Shown: in pieces, positions 19,045 to 27,748 of the stretch | Layout of the letters: the number at the start of each line of letters is the position of its first letter | How positions within the stretch are numbered: position 1 is the first letter of the stretch | NCBI RefSeq assembly: GCF_010726955.1 | Contig: NZ_AP022603.1 | Span: 3,906,001 to 3,970,000 of the forward strand | Direction of reading: 5' to 3' | Source: Mycolicibacterium fallax | Lineage (GTDB): Bacteria > Actinomycetota > Actinomycetes > Mycobacteriales > Mycobacteriaceae | DNA: 64,000 nt | Translations under genes and position numbers: made by a program | The notes under the pieces: generated by a model | The model's input: only the letters and a program-made list of their open reading frames with translations | Database searches by the model: none | What the model was told of the DNA's origin: nothing

Positions 19045-20256
19045 TCAGTCCCGGGGTCCGCGGCTGTGCCGCGACGGCCGCGGGTCCGGGGCGCCCGAAT
19101 CGGGGGTGTCCTCACCGCGGTAACGCACCCGGGAAACCGGGTGGTGGCCGCCGTTGGCGCCGCCGGTCGGGCGGCGCCGAGGCGGCTCGGCGGGGGCGTC
19201 TTCGAGGTACCGGTGCGGGCGCGGCCGCGGGCGGCTCTGCTCGCCGCGGCGGTACTCCTCGGGGTCCCGCCGGTAGCCCGGAGCCGGCGGGCGATACCCC
19301 TCGGCCGGCGGCCGGTACCCCTCGTAGCCACGGCGCGGGTCCTCGCGGCGGTAGCCCTCCGGCGGCGGGCGGCGCCGCGGCGGCGGCGCGTACGGATCCT
19401 GCTCGTCCCGGCGGCGCGACGGGTACCCCTCGGGATCGCCGGGCGCGCGGCGGCGCCGGGCGGGGACGTCCTGCTCGCCGGCGGGCCGGCGGCGCCGCGG
19501 CGGCTCGCCGTACTCGTCGAGATCTGCGGCGGCGGCATGCCTGCGGCGGCGGGGTTCGGGGGCACCGCGATCGTCCATCGGCGGACGGGCGTGCCGGGAG
19601 CGCGCGGAGGCCGGGCGGTTGGCGCGACGCCGGCCGGTGTCGGTGCGGGCGGCCCGCCGCGGTGCGACGGCCTCCTCGTCTTCCTCGTCGGTGGCGCCGC
19701 CGCGGATCGAGTCCACCGCGTGTTTGATCGCGGCCGTGGCCCCGGCCAGCAACGCCGCCGCGCGGACCCCCAGCGCACCGGTCGACGTCGGCTCGGCGGC
19801 CGAGTCGACGTCGGCGTCGGGGCGCCGGGAACCGAAATACCAGCGCGCCATCCCGATCAGCAGCACCACCACGGAGGTGGTGAACATCAGCAGAAACCGG
19901 TCGATCAGCGGATAACCGCAGTTGATCAGGATGTCCTTGAGGCCCTGGATGCTCGCGTGGTGGAACAGGTAGTAGGCCGAGGGCACCGCGACGAACAGGA
20001 TGATCGGCGGCTGCACCACCGCGGTGAACAGCCCGGACTGGCGCACCATCAGGGCCGCGGCCACGCAGCCGAGGAAGTACAGCACGGCAAACACCACGGA
20101 GAGCTCGCCGCTGCCGGTGACGGAGTCAAAAGCGATGCCGAGCAGGGTCGCGGTGCAGGCAATGAGGACCGCCGCCCACCACTGCACACCGTTGATTGCG
20201 GGGTGCGCGGAGGCGTCTTCGGCCGCGATTGACGGCCTCGCTCGCTGCGCTGGCAC
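19045..20256 (-). CDS. DUF6542 membrane protein with long Arg/Pro-rich tail (Rv1111c-like)
   Basis: 403 residues from GTG 20256, chosen because it gives VPAQRARPSIAAED, matching the M. tuberculosis N-terminus. Four membrane segments lie between ~25 and 145. A ~240-residue tail then contains repeated basic/proline units such as PRRRRPAGEQD, EGYRREDPRRGYEGY and EGYRPPAPGYRR, probably disordered and able to bind nucleic acid or acidic lipids. Function is unknown. It lies between ispH and ychF as in M. tuberculosis. Confidence 0.82.
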   Translation of the reverse strand: MPAQRARPSIAAEDASAHPAINGVQWWAAVLIACTATLLGIAFDSVTGSGELSVVFAVLYFLGCVAAALMVRQSGLFTAVVQPPIILFVAVPSAYYLFHHASIQGLKDILINCGYPLIDRFLLMFTTSVVVLLIGMARWYFGSRRPDADVDSAAEPTSTGALGVRAAALLAGATAAIKHAVDSIRGGATDEEDEEAVAPRRAARTDTGRRRANRPASARSRHARPPMDDRGAPEPRRRRHAAAADLDEYGEPPRRRRPAGEQDVPARRRRAPGDPEGYPSRRRDEQDPYAPPPRRRPPPEGYRREDPRRGYEGYRPPAEGYRPPAPGYRRDPEEYRRGEQSRPRPRPHRYLEDAPAEPPRRRPTGGANGGHHPVSRVRYRGEDTPDSGAPDPRPSRHSRGPRD

Positions 20257-20350
20257 ACGTAGACCGTACCGGCAATGCCTGGGAGCGAACGTCGGCATGG
20301 CGCATCCGCGCATGTCGGGCGTCGCCGTGAAGGCATAGACTCTTGCCCTC

Positions 20351-21430
20351 GTGAGCCTGAACTTGGGAATCGTGGGTCTGCCGAACGTCGGGAAGTCGAC
20401 GTTGTTCAACGCCCTGACCAACAACGACGTGTTGGCGGCCAACTATCCGTTCGCGACCATCGAGCCGAACGAGGGCATGGTGCCGCTGCCGGACCCGCGG
20501 CTCGCCGAGCTCGCCGAGATCTTCGGCTCGGAGAAGCTTGTCCCGGCCCCGGTGCGCTTCGTCGACATCGCCGGCATCGTCAAGGGCGCCTCCGAGGGCG
20601 CCGGGCTGGGCAACAAATTCCTGGCCAACATCCGCGAATGCGACGCGATCTGCCAGGTGGTGCGGGTGTTCGCCGACGACGACGTGGTGCACGTCGACGG
20701 CCGGGTCGACCCCCGCTCGGACATCGCGGTGATCGAGACCGAGCTGATCCTGGCCGACATGCAGACCCTGGAGAAGGCGGTGCCCCGGCTGGAGAAGGAG
20801 GCCCGCAACAACAAGGAACGCAAGCCGGTGCTCGATGCCGCGGTGGCCGCCTCGGCGGTGCTGGATTCGGGGACGACGCTGTTCGCCGCCGGGAAGTCCG
20901 TCGACACCGAGCTGCTGCGCGAGCTGAACCTGCTCACCATCAAGCCGTTCCTCTACGTCTTCAACGCCGACGAATCGGTGCTCACCGATGCGGCGAAGAT
21001 CACCGAGCTGCGCGAGCTGGTGGCCCCGGCCGACGCGGTGTTCCTGGACGCCAAGATCGAGGCCGAGCTGGCCGAGCTCGACGACGAGTCCGCGCTGGAG
21101 CTGCTGGAGTCGATCGGGCAGAGCGAGCGTGGCCTGGACGCGCTGGCCCGCGCCGGCTTCCACACCCTGAAGCTGCAGACCTACCTGACCGCCGGCCCCA
21201 AGGAGGCCCGGGCCTGGACCATTCACCAGGGCGACACCGCGCCGAAGGCCGCCGGGGTGATCCACTCCGATTTCGAGAAGGGCTTCATCAAGGCCGAGAT
21301 CGTCTCCTTCGAGGACCTGAAGGCGGCCGGGTCGATGGCCGCCGCCAAGGCCGCCGGCAAGGTCCGGATGGAGGGCAAGGACTACGTGATGGCCGACGGG
21401 GACGTGGTCGAGTTCCGCTTCAACGTGTAG
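20351..21430 (+). CDS. ychF: Redox-regulated ATPase YchF/OLA1
   Basis: 359 residues, Obg-family P-loop protein that prefers ATP. G1 is GLPNVGKST (~9-17), the G3 region is DIAGIVKGA, and the usual NKxD is replaced by NADE (~212), the known basis for ATP specificity. A C-terminal TGS-like domain ends in GDVVEFRFNV. It is thought to bind ribosomes and modulate stress responses. The start is GTG, with TAGACT 9 nt upstream. Homologue of Rv1112. Confidence 0.95.
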   Translation: MSLNLGIVGLPNVGKSTLFNALTNNDVLAANYPFATIEPNEGMVPLPDPRLAELAEIFGSEKLVPAPVRFVDIAGIVKGASEGAGLGNKFLANIRECDAICQVVRVFADDDVVHVDGRVDPRSDIAVIETELILADMQTLEKAVPRLEKEARNNKERKPVLDAAVAASAVLDSGTTLFAAGKSVDTELLRELNLLTIKPFLYVFNADESVLTDAAKITELRELVAPADAVFLDAKIEAELAELDDESALELLESIGQSERGLDALARAGFHTLKLQTYLTAGPKEARAWTIHQGDTAPKAAGVIHSDFEKGFIKAEIVSFEDLKAAGSMAAAKAAGKVRMEGKDYVMADGDVVEFRFNV

Positions 21431-21486
21431 GGGCACGGCCCGCTCCGGTGCGCATCGACAGCCACCGGCCGGGCTAACCTGCACCG

Positions 21487-22101
21487 GTGATTGCAGTGGC
21501 GGATTTCGAGGACTATCTCGGTGAAGACGAGTTCATCGAGGTCTCCCACCAAGACGTCCGAGCCCTGGCCGGGGAGTTGCGGAGCCGGTCGGGCGACGAC
21601 GTGGCCTTCGCCCGCGCCACCTTCGAATGGGTCCGCGATCGCGTCGGACATTCCTATGACGTCGCAGATCCCCGAGTGACGTTGACCGCCACCGAGGTTC
21701 TCGAACACCGCGTCGGGCTCTGCTACGCCAAGTCGCACCTGTTGACGGCACTGCTACGCGCAGAGGGCCTCCCGACGGGTCTGTGTTACCAGCGACTGGT
21801 GCACGGGCCCGGGCATGTATTGCACGGACTCGTCGCGATCCACCTCGACGGCGCCTGGCACCGTCAGGACCCACGTGGCAACAACCCCGAGGTTGATGCG
21901 CAGTTCTCGCTGGGACGCGAAAGGCTTGCCTGGCAGGCAGATACCGCCAGTGGAGAGGTCGACTACCCGCAGATCTTTGCCTCCCCGGCGCCCTGCGTAG
22001 TCGCGGCACTGCGCGGCGCGACCGACGTGCTCGTGCTCTACGGCGGGGGCTTGCCGACCGGTCTCGATGCGCCCGACGGCCACCCGATGCCACGGACCTG
22101 A
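21487..22101 (+). CDS. Transglutaminase-like cysteine protease-fold protein
   Basis: 204 residues. The transglutaminase-core triad is visible: Cys in VGLCYAKSHLLTALLR (~78), His in LHGLVAIHLDG (~118) and Asp in WHRQDPRGN (~128). Bacterial members act as peptidases or amide-forming enzymes; the substrate is not predictable. A GTG start lies 6 nt after the -10 hexamer TAACCT (21475-21480), a leaderless arrangement. First gene of the accessory block after ychF. Confidence 0.8.
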   Translation: MIAVADFEDYLGEDEFIEVSHQDVRALAGELRSRSGDDVAFARATFEWVRDRVGHSYDVADPRVTLTATEVLEHRVGLCYAKSHLLTALLRAEGLPTGLCYQRLVHGPGHVLHGLVAIHLDGAWHRQDPRGNNPEVDAQFSLGRERLAWQADTASGEVDYPQIFASPAPCVVAALRGATDVLVLYGGGLPTGLDAPDGHPMPRT

Positions 22102-22168
22102 ACGTTTAACCGCGATACAACCCGGTGGGTTCCGGGCTAACGTCCAAGAAGAAGATCGGAGACCGCAC

Positions 22169-23119
22169 GTGGCTATCAGGGTGAACGTCGACAACTTTGT
22201 CCGAGCGGAGACGCACCGGATGTTCTCGGTCAATCAGGACGTGGCCGGGGGCGTGGGGCGGTTCCTGCACAACCGGACGCCGGCGCGCATCGACGAACAA
22301 GCGGTGATCCGGCTCAACCGGGACACCCTCTACAGCTTTGCCGTCGTCGACCTTTTGCAGCCGGCCACCCTGACCCTGCCGGAGGCCGGCGGCCGGTATC
22401 TGTCGGCGATGATCGTGAACGAAGACCACTACGTCAACCGTGTGCTGCATGAGCCGGGGGAGTATCAGCTCACCAGCGACGAGGCCGGCTCCCGATACGT
22501 TTTCGTCGGCGTGCGGACCCTGGTGGATCCCAACGACCCCAACGATCTCGCGGCCGTATCGAAGGTGCAGGACGGTCTCGCCCTCACCCCGTCGTCGTCC
22601 GAGCCGTTCGTCCTGCCCGACTATGACACCGGCAGCCTGGATGCAACTCGAAGCGCGTTGCTCGAACTGGCCAGCGGCCTCCAGGGTTTCGACCGGACGT
22701 TCGGCACCCGGGATGAGGTCGACCCGGTCCGGCACCTGATCGGCTGCGCCGCGGGCTGGGGCGGGCTGCCCTCGTCGGAGGCCATGTACATCGGTATCGA
22801 CCCGAAATTGCCGCCGGGTGACTACGAATTGGTGTTCACCGGTGTTCCGGTTGACGCGTTCTGGTCGGTGTCGGTGTACAACGCCCGAGGATTCTTCGAG
22901 CCGAACCCGAAGGATCTGTACACCGTCAACAGTGTGACCGGCGTCCGTGGCGACGACGGGTCGGTCACCGTGCGGTTCGTCGGCTCGGCCGAGGGTGCGA
23001 CGCAGCCGAATTCAATCGTCACGCCCGAGGGCTGGAACTACGTCATTCGGCTGTATCAGCCGCGAGCGGAGATCCGCGAGGGCCGTTGGGCCGCACCGAC
23101 ACTGACCCCGAGCAGCTAG
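22169..23119 (+). CDS. DUF1254/DUF1214 family protein
   Basis: 316 residues, cytosolic (no signal peptide). The N-terminal DUF1254-type part has QAVIRLNRDTLYSFAVVDL, and the C-terminal DUF1214 part has DAFWSVSVYNARGFFEPN and NYVIRLYQPR. No enzyme activity is established for the family. The start is GTG at 22169 with GGAGA upstream. It is followed after 8 nt by the acetyltransferase gene, suggesting one transcript 22169-24317. Confidence 0.82.
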   Translation: MAIRVNVDNFVRAETHRMFSVNQDVAGGVGRFLHNRTPARIDEQAVIRLNRDTLYSFAVVDLLQPATLTLPEAGGRYLSAMIVNEDHYVNRVLHEPGEYQLTSDEAGSRYVFVGVRTLVDPNDPNDLAAVSKVQDGLALTPSSSEPFVLPDYDTGSLDATRSALLELASGLQGFDRTFGTRDEVDPVRHLIGCAAGWGGLPSSEAMYIGIDPKLPPGDYELVFTGVPVDAFWSVSVYNARGFFEPNPKDLYTVNSVTGVRGDDGSVTVRFVGSAEGATQPNSIVTPEGWNYVIRLYQPRAEIREGRWAAPTLTPSS

Positions 23120-23127
23120 CGCCGAGA

Positions 23128-23607
23128 ATGGCGGACTTGGTCGACGGCGTCACCATCCGCAGTCTGCTTGGGCCGCAGGAGTACCCGCGACTGGTGCGGG
23201 TGTGGCGCAGCGCCGTCGATGCCACCCACGACTTCCTCGCCGAGGAGCACCGCGACGAGATCGAGTCGAGGCTCGCCTCGGACTACTTTCCGCACGTCGA
23301 TCTGCGGATAGCCGACGCTGACGGCATCCCGGTCGGGTTTGCCGGGGTCGCCGACGGGAAACTGGAGATGCTGTTCGTCGAGGACGGCCAGCGCGGTCGG
23401 GGGATCGGGAGCGCGCTGCTGTCGCTGGTCGTCGCCGAGTGCGGCGTGACGGCCGTCGACGTCAATGAACAGAATCCGCTGGCCGCAGAGTTCTACCGGC
23501 GCCGTGGTTTCACCGTCGCCGGCAGGAGCGCGGTCGACGATCAGGGCCGGCCCTATCCGATGCTGCACCTGGAGCTTGGCGATCCCGGCGCGGACCGATC
23601 CCGGTGA
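23128..23607 (+). CDS. GNAT family N-acetyltransferase
   Basis: 159 residues. GNAT motif A is FVEDGQRGRGIGSALL (~88-103, the acetyl-CoA pyrophosphate loop), and motif B has DVNEQNPLAAEFYRRRGF (~117-134). The substrate is unknown. Its stop overlaps the start of the phosphotransferase gene by 4 nt (GTGA). Two small-molecule-modifying enzymes are thus translationally coupled. The ATG at 23128 is preferred over a TTG at 23086 that would overlap the previous gene. Confidence 0.85.
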   Translation: MADLVDGVTIRSLLGPQEYPRLVRVWRSAVDATHDFLAEEHRDEIESRLASDYFPHVDLRIADADGIPVGFAGVADGKLEMLFVEDGQRGRGIGSALLSLVVAECGVTAVDVNEQNPLAAEFYRRRGFTVAGRSAVDDQGRPYPMLHLELGDPGADRSR

Positions 23608-24317
23608 CCTCGGACGGGCCGCTGCCGGACCAGGTCGTCGAGCTCGCCGGCTCGGACCATATCGCCGAATTCTGGCGAAATGAGCTGGACGGAAGGACCT
23701 TTCGTGTGCAGGGCCGCGAGGGAACCCGCTATATCAAGTGGCAGCCCTATGCCGGCCTGGAGCCACAGCGGCGTGCCGATGTGGACCTCGCGGCGGAAGC
23801 CGACAAGCTGCGCTGGGCCGGTCTATACGTTCCCGTCCCGCGTGTGCTCGACGGTGGCACGGCCGGCGATTGCGGCTGGCTGATCACCGAGGGGATCGAC
23901 GCCGTCTCTGCGGTCGACGCGCGCTGGCGCACCTGCCCGGAGGTCGCCGTCATCGCAATCGCCAAGGGCCTGCGGCGCTTGCACGACGCGCTGCCGGTCG
24001 AGGAGTGCCCGTACCGCGGTTCGTGGGTCGACGCCGACGCCTCGAGGCTGCCCGAACCGGAGCACCTGGTGGTCTGCCACGGCGATGCCTGCGTGCCGAA
24101 CACGCTGCTGAGCCAGGACGGTGAGTTCGTCGCGCATGTGGACCTGTCGCGGCTCGGCGTCGCCGACCGCTGGGCCGATCTGGCGATCGCGACCTACAGC
24201 ATCGGCTGGGACTTCAACTTCGGGCAGAACTACGACGAGCTGTTCTTCGACACCTACGGCGTGCACCCCGATTTCGAGCGGATCCGGATCTACCGGGAAC
24301 TCTGGGATGCGCCGTGA
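23604..24317 (+). CDS. Aminoglycoside phosphotransferase-like kinase (APH(3')-type)
   Basis: 237 residues. The catalytic loop is VVCHGDACVPN (~155-165), close to the VCHGDACLPN of APH(3') enzymes. The metal site HVDLSRLGVADRWADLA takes the place of the DxGR/DFG loop. A conserved Lys occurs in TRYIKWQP (~47). The length is slightly below the usual ~265. The sequence predicts phosphorylation of an aminoglycoside-like hydroxyl, but many chromosomal members have other or unknown substrates. Coupled to the GNAT gene by a 4-nt overlap. Confidence 0.75.
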   Translation: MTSDGPLPDQVVELAGSDHIAEFWRNELDGRTFRVQGREGTRYIKWQPYAGLEPQRRADVDLAAEADKLRWAGLYVPVPRVLDGGTAGDCGWLITEGIDAVSAVDARWRTCPEVAVIAIAKGLRRLHDALPVEECPYRGSWVDADASRLPEPEHLVVCHGDACVPNTLLSQDGEFVAHVDLSRLGVADRWADLAIATYSIGWDFNFGQNYDELFFDTYGVHPDFERIRIYRELWDAP

Positions 24318-24360
24318 TGGGCGGGGTGCGGGGCGAACGCCGGGACCGTGGGGCGCTGGG

Positions 24361-24812
24361 CATCGAGTGAGAACACCGGGACGTTGGTGAGAATTGGCGG
24401 CGGACCTCGTCATCGAGTGAGACCTCAGGGAGGTTGGTGAGAACTGGCGTCGGTCGGCTGCATCGAGTGAGAACACCGGGACGTTGGTGAGTATTGACGC
24501 GGGGCTCCGTCATCGAGTGAGACCTCAGGGAGCTTGGTGAGAACACAGGGACGCTGGTGAGACTCCAGGGTGGACCTCGTCATCGAGTGAGAACTCAGGG
24601 CGGGGTCTACTCGAACAACGCATCCCTAGATTCTCTTTCGATGAAACAGCCCGCTGTCAGTTCTCACCAACGTCCCTGGGTTCTCACCAAGCTCCCTGGG
24701 TTCTCAGTCGACGGGAGCCCCGCCACCGGTTCTCGCCAACGTCCCCCAGTTCTCACTCGATGCAGCCGACCCGCGCCGGTTCTCACCAGCGTCCCTGGGT
24801 TCTCAGTCGATG
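24361..24812. repeat. Array of 50-bp repeats arranged as a large inverted duplication
   Basis: Five direct units start CATCGAGTGAGA at 24361, 24411, 24461, 24511 and 24581 (spacings 50, 50, 50, 70). From 24624 to 24812 the same units appear reverse-complemented in mirror order: 24624-24643, 24644-24713 (70 bp), 24714-24762 and 24763-24812. Individual variants match across the axis, for example GGTCGGCTG in the second direct unit and the last inverted one. The 70-bp unit on both sides has an extra 20-bp subrepeat. The core is TGAGAACnCAGGGACGTTGG. No coding region is seen in 24318-24917. Confidence 0.9.
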
Positions 24813-24917
24813 GGAGCCCCCCACCTCAGCCGCCCTGCCCAGCCCCAGCCCCCGGCCAAGGTCGGACTACGGTGACAGGGCCACATCCAGGTTCGACAGG
24901 TAGGGAGACGCCGCGGT

Positions 24918-25301
24918 ATGCAGCCTCAACAGCCCATGGGTTTTGTCGACCTCACGCTGCAGGGCAGCGTCCTGACGGCGAACATGATCCCGCCCGAGGT
25001 CTCGATCAACGGCTACCGGATTCCCGCCAGCTACGGCTTGCAGCGGGTCCCGATGCCCGCCGGCCCGGTGCACATCGAGGCGAGTGCGCAGTGGATGCGG
25101 CGCTACGGGCAGGCCTCGCTGAGCTTCATGCTGGCACCGGGGCAGTGCGTGCCGGTGTTCTACGCCCCGCCGATGCACCAGTTCACCACCGGTTCGATGG
25201 GCCACGAGCCGCAGCAGCGCAAGGGCCTGGGCGCCATGCTGGCCGTGACCATTCCGGTGGTGCTGATCCTGCTGCTCGCGGTGCTGCTCACCGCGATCTG
25301 A
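24918..25301 (+). CDS. Small C-terminally anchored membrane protein
   Basis: 127 residues, no recognised enzyme motif. The N-terminal ~95 residues are beta-rich, with PPEVSINGYRIPASYG and PMPAGPVHIEASAQW. This resembles the carbohydrate-binding-like or PEGA-like surface domains that precede a membrane tail in actinobacteria. One hydrophobic segment (~105-125) ends the protein, so the domain is probably cytosolic and tail-anchored. The start ATG has TAGGGAGA upstream. It converges on the DUF4185 gene (7-nt gap). Confidence 0.7.
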   Translation: MQPQQPMGFVDLTLQGSVLTANMIPPEVSINGYRIPASYGLQRVPMPAGPVHIEASAQWMRRYGQASLSFMLAPGQCVPVFYAPPMHQFTTGSMGHEPQQRKGLGAMLAVTIPVVLILLLAVLLTAI

Positions 25302-25308
25302 GCCCGGC

Positions 25309-26382
25309 TCACCGCCGCGGATGCGCCTGAAACAGCAGCACGCAGTAGGTCGCGTTCGTCGCGGTGATCCATTGGCTGACAAACAGATTCAGATTGTTCA
25401 GCGTTGAGGTCGGCAGCAGGTAGCCGCCGTAGGGCTGCAGCACCGACACCGCGGTGGTGCCGGGATCGTTGTGCGCGACGACGGTCGGCGTGCCGTCGCT
25501 GAAGATGCGCACCGGATCATCGGCGACTCGCACCTCGACCTGCCAGATGCCGGTCGTGCTGTTGAATCCGGACATCACCGCGCGGCCGCCGATCTGGCGG
25601 AAACTGAGCTCCCCGAACCGATCCGCGCTGATCGCCGCGGTGGCCGGGATTCCGGGCACACCCCAGCCGTCGCCGGTCCAGGGCTGCCAGCTCGCGCGGT
25701 CGGCGACCCGGTCGGGCGCGACCCGGTACAGCGTGACGGGCTGGCTGCGGTCGAAGGCATCGGCGACGATGTAGACCGTGCCGTCGCCGGCCTGATACCC
25801 GCTGATCTGGGTGGGGTGCCCGCCGACGGCGGTCCCGGGGTGACGGTTGGCCGGGCCCGGTGCGGCCTTCGGCGTCCACGGCCGCCACGACCCGGGCACC
25901 GGATCCCAGCCCAGGCTCGGGGTGTCGGTGACCCGGGTCAGCCACGAGCCGCCGACCGGGTTCAAATCGACGGTCCCGACCACCAGCATGTAGGTGGTGC
26001 CGTCGCGCAGCACAATGCTGCCCGCCGGCAGGGTGTTGCGGCCCGCGGCCTGCGCCGGCGGACGAAACAGCACGTTGGCGCCGTCCGGCCCGGTCAGTGG
26101 CGGGCCGAAGGTCGGCGCGCCGCGCACCCCGAAGGTCACCGGCACCGCGACCGACGGGTAGTGCGCCCCGGCGAAGGCGGCCGCGCCGCTGAAGGAGTCC
26201 CCGAAGATCGCCAGGTGTCGCCCGCTCGGGGTGGTCACCACCTCGCCGAGATCGACGGCGCCGATGCCCGGTACCCCGGGGTTGCTGCCGGTGCCGGCGA
26301 CTGAACCCAGATTGCGTACCTGCCCCGGACCCAGCACGCCGCCGATCAGGGCCCCGGGCGCCGGTGCCGAATGTCTGCCCAC
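25309..26382 (-). CDS. DUF4185 domain protein
   Basis: 357 residues. Contains GRHLAIFGDSFSGA, YMLVVGTVDLNPVGGSWL and related blocks of DUF4185, a predicted five-bladed propeller fold resembling glycosidases. No clear signal peptide follows the chosen GTG (26382), though the N-terminus is Gly/Pro-rich. The GTG is preferred over the ATG at 26421 because AAAGGCGAGA precedes it. Function is unknown. Confidence 0.72.
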   Translation of the reverse strand: MGRHSAPAPGALIGGVLGPGQVRNLGSVAGTGSNPGVPGIGAVDLGEVVTTPSGRHLAIFGDSFSGAAAFAGAHYPSVAVPVTFGVRGAPTFGPPLTGPDGANVLFRPPAQAAGRNTLPAGSIVLRDGTTYMLVVGTVDLNPVGGSWLTRVTDTPSLGWDPVPGSWRPWTPKAAPGPANRHPGTAVGGHPTQISGYQAGDGTVYIVADAFDRSQPVTLYRVAPDRVADRASWQPWTGDGWGVPGIPATAAISADRFGELSFRQIGGRAVMSGFNSTTGIWQVEVRVADDPVRIFSDGTPTVVAHNDPGTTAVSVLQPYGGYLLPTSTLNNLNLFVSQWITATNATYCVLLFQAHPRR

Positions 26383-26541
26383 CGTCTCGCCTTTCGTGCA
26401 GCGCGCCGGCGCCCCCGTCACCGCCCCGCCCGATCATCGTAGGTTCGCCGCAAGCCGCCGCGCCAGAGCCGACGGGCGGGTTTGATTCGGCCCGAGCGCA
26501 ACCGGTCACCGGGCCCACGCCGATTGATAGCGTCGGTCACC

Positions 26542-27054
26542 ATGACCACCTCGACAACACATCTGGGCGCGATCATCGCCGCGACCGACGACGCCATCGC
26601 CGCCGACACCGCCAACGCCCAAGTGGTGTTCCGCGCGTCGGCCTCGGCGCACGACACGGTGGCCAGCACCGTCACCCTCGGCAAGTACCGGGTCGAGGTC
26701 GACGAGCCGCCCGCCCTCGGCGGGGAGAACGCGGCGCCCAACCCGGTCGAGTACTACCTGGCCTCGCTGCTGTCCTGCCAGATCGTCACCTGGCGGTTCT
26801 GGGCGGAGAAGCTGGGCATCGCCGTCGAGGACATCAGCGCCCGGGCCGAGGGCGATCTCGACGTCCGGGGATTTTTCGGGTTCGACGACGCCGTCCGCGC
26901 GGGCTTCGGTGAGGTCCGGGTGGTGGTGACGGTGACCGGCCCGGAGAGCCCGCAGCGCTACCGCGAGTTGCACGAGGCGGTCGAGGCGCATTGCCCGGTG
27001 CTGGATCTGACCCGCAACGCCACGCCGGTGTCGACGGTCCTGCGCACCGCCTGA
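26542..27054 (+). CDS. OsmC/Ohr family protein
   Basis: 170 residues. The redox cysteines of the family are in LLSCQIVTW (~78) and AHCPVLDLTRN (~153), with NPVEYYLASLLS before the first. OsmC proteins reduce organic hydroperoxides through these thiols. The ATG at 26542 starts MTTSTTHLG. It is divergent from the DUF4185 gene and upstream of a TetR gene. Subfamily (OsmC, Ohr or YhfA-like) is not decided. Confidence 0.82.
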   Translation: MTTSTTHLGAIIAATDDAIAADTANAQVVFRASASAHDTVASTVTLGKYRVEVDEPPALGGENAAPNPVEYYLASLLSCQIVTWRFWAEKLGIAVEDISARAEGDLDVRGFFGFDDAVRAGFGEVRVVVTVTGPESPQRYRELHEAVEAHCPVLDLTRNATPVSTVLRTA

Positions 27055-27157
27055 GCCGGTCGGCGCGGTCGCCGTCGTCAGCGCGGCGCGCCGTCGTTCG
27101 GTCCGGTGTATCGGCTAAGGTCGGCGCGAGGGTGCGATCGATTCGCAAAGGGGTGCG

Positions 27158-27748
27158 GTGGACCTGTCGGCGCGAGAGACCAAACGGCTGCAGACCAGGG
27201 ACCGGCTGTTGGACGCGGCGATCGCCGAGTTCAAGCGCACCGGGATGGCGGCCGCCGACGTCGGCGTCATCGTGGCGGCGGCCGGGGTCGCGCACGGCAC
27301 GTTCTATTTTCATTTTCCCACCAAGGAACACGTCCTGCTGGAGCTGGAGTGTCGGGAAGAATTCCGAATCGCCGAGCAGTACCGCAGTTTTTGCGACGCC
27401 GAGCAACCCGACCTGGACAGTGCGCTGCGTGAGGCGCTGCGTCAGGTGATGGCCCTGGATGGCCGGCTGGGCCGACTGCTGTTCAAGGACTTCCTGGCCA
27501 CCCATTTCTCGCCGACCCGCCCGCCGCGGGAGGAGGGCGAGGGCCACCCGATGTTGATGCTGGTCGTCGATCGGATCGAGCAGGCCCGCCGCGACGGGGA
27601 CATTGATTCCGACGTCGACCCGGTGAACTCCGCGGTGTTCTTCCTGCTCGGTGTCTACGCCCTGCTGGTGACGGTCGGTGACCTACCCGCCCGGGAAGCC
27701 ATCCTCGACGACTATGTGCGGCGCACCCTGCGGTCGATGCAGCCCTAA
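27158..27748 (+). CDS. TetR family transcriptional regulator
   Basis: 196 residues. The N-terminal helix-turn-helix covers ~10-55, with RDRLLDAAIAEFKRTG, VGVIVAAAGVAHGTFYFHFPTKE. The ligand-binding half ends ALLVTVGDLPAREAILDDYVRRTLRS. AAAGGGG lies 5 nt before the GTG start. Its 3' end overlaps the convergent hydrolase gene by 4 nt. No palindromic operator stands out in the 100-bp leader, so its target is unknown. Confidence 0.88.
   Translation: MDLSARETKRLQTRDRLLDAAIAEFKRTGMAAADVGVIVAAAGVAHGTFYFHFPTKEHVLLELECREEFRIAEQYRSFCDAEQPDLDSALREALRQVMALDGRLGRLLFKDFLATHFSPTRPPREEGEGHPMLMLVVDRIEQARRDGDIDSDVDPVNSAVFFLLGVYALLVTVGDLPAREAILDDYVRRTLRSMQP

Noticed and set aside
21471..21480. GGGCTAACCT as an IdeR box
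   Set aside because: Only the right half matches; the left half is CG-rich and unrelated. It is better read as a -10 element.
24361..24812. CRISPR array
   Set aside because: Units are contiguous mosaics without unique spacers, the right half is inverted, and no cas genes are nearby.
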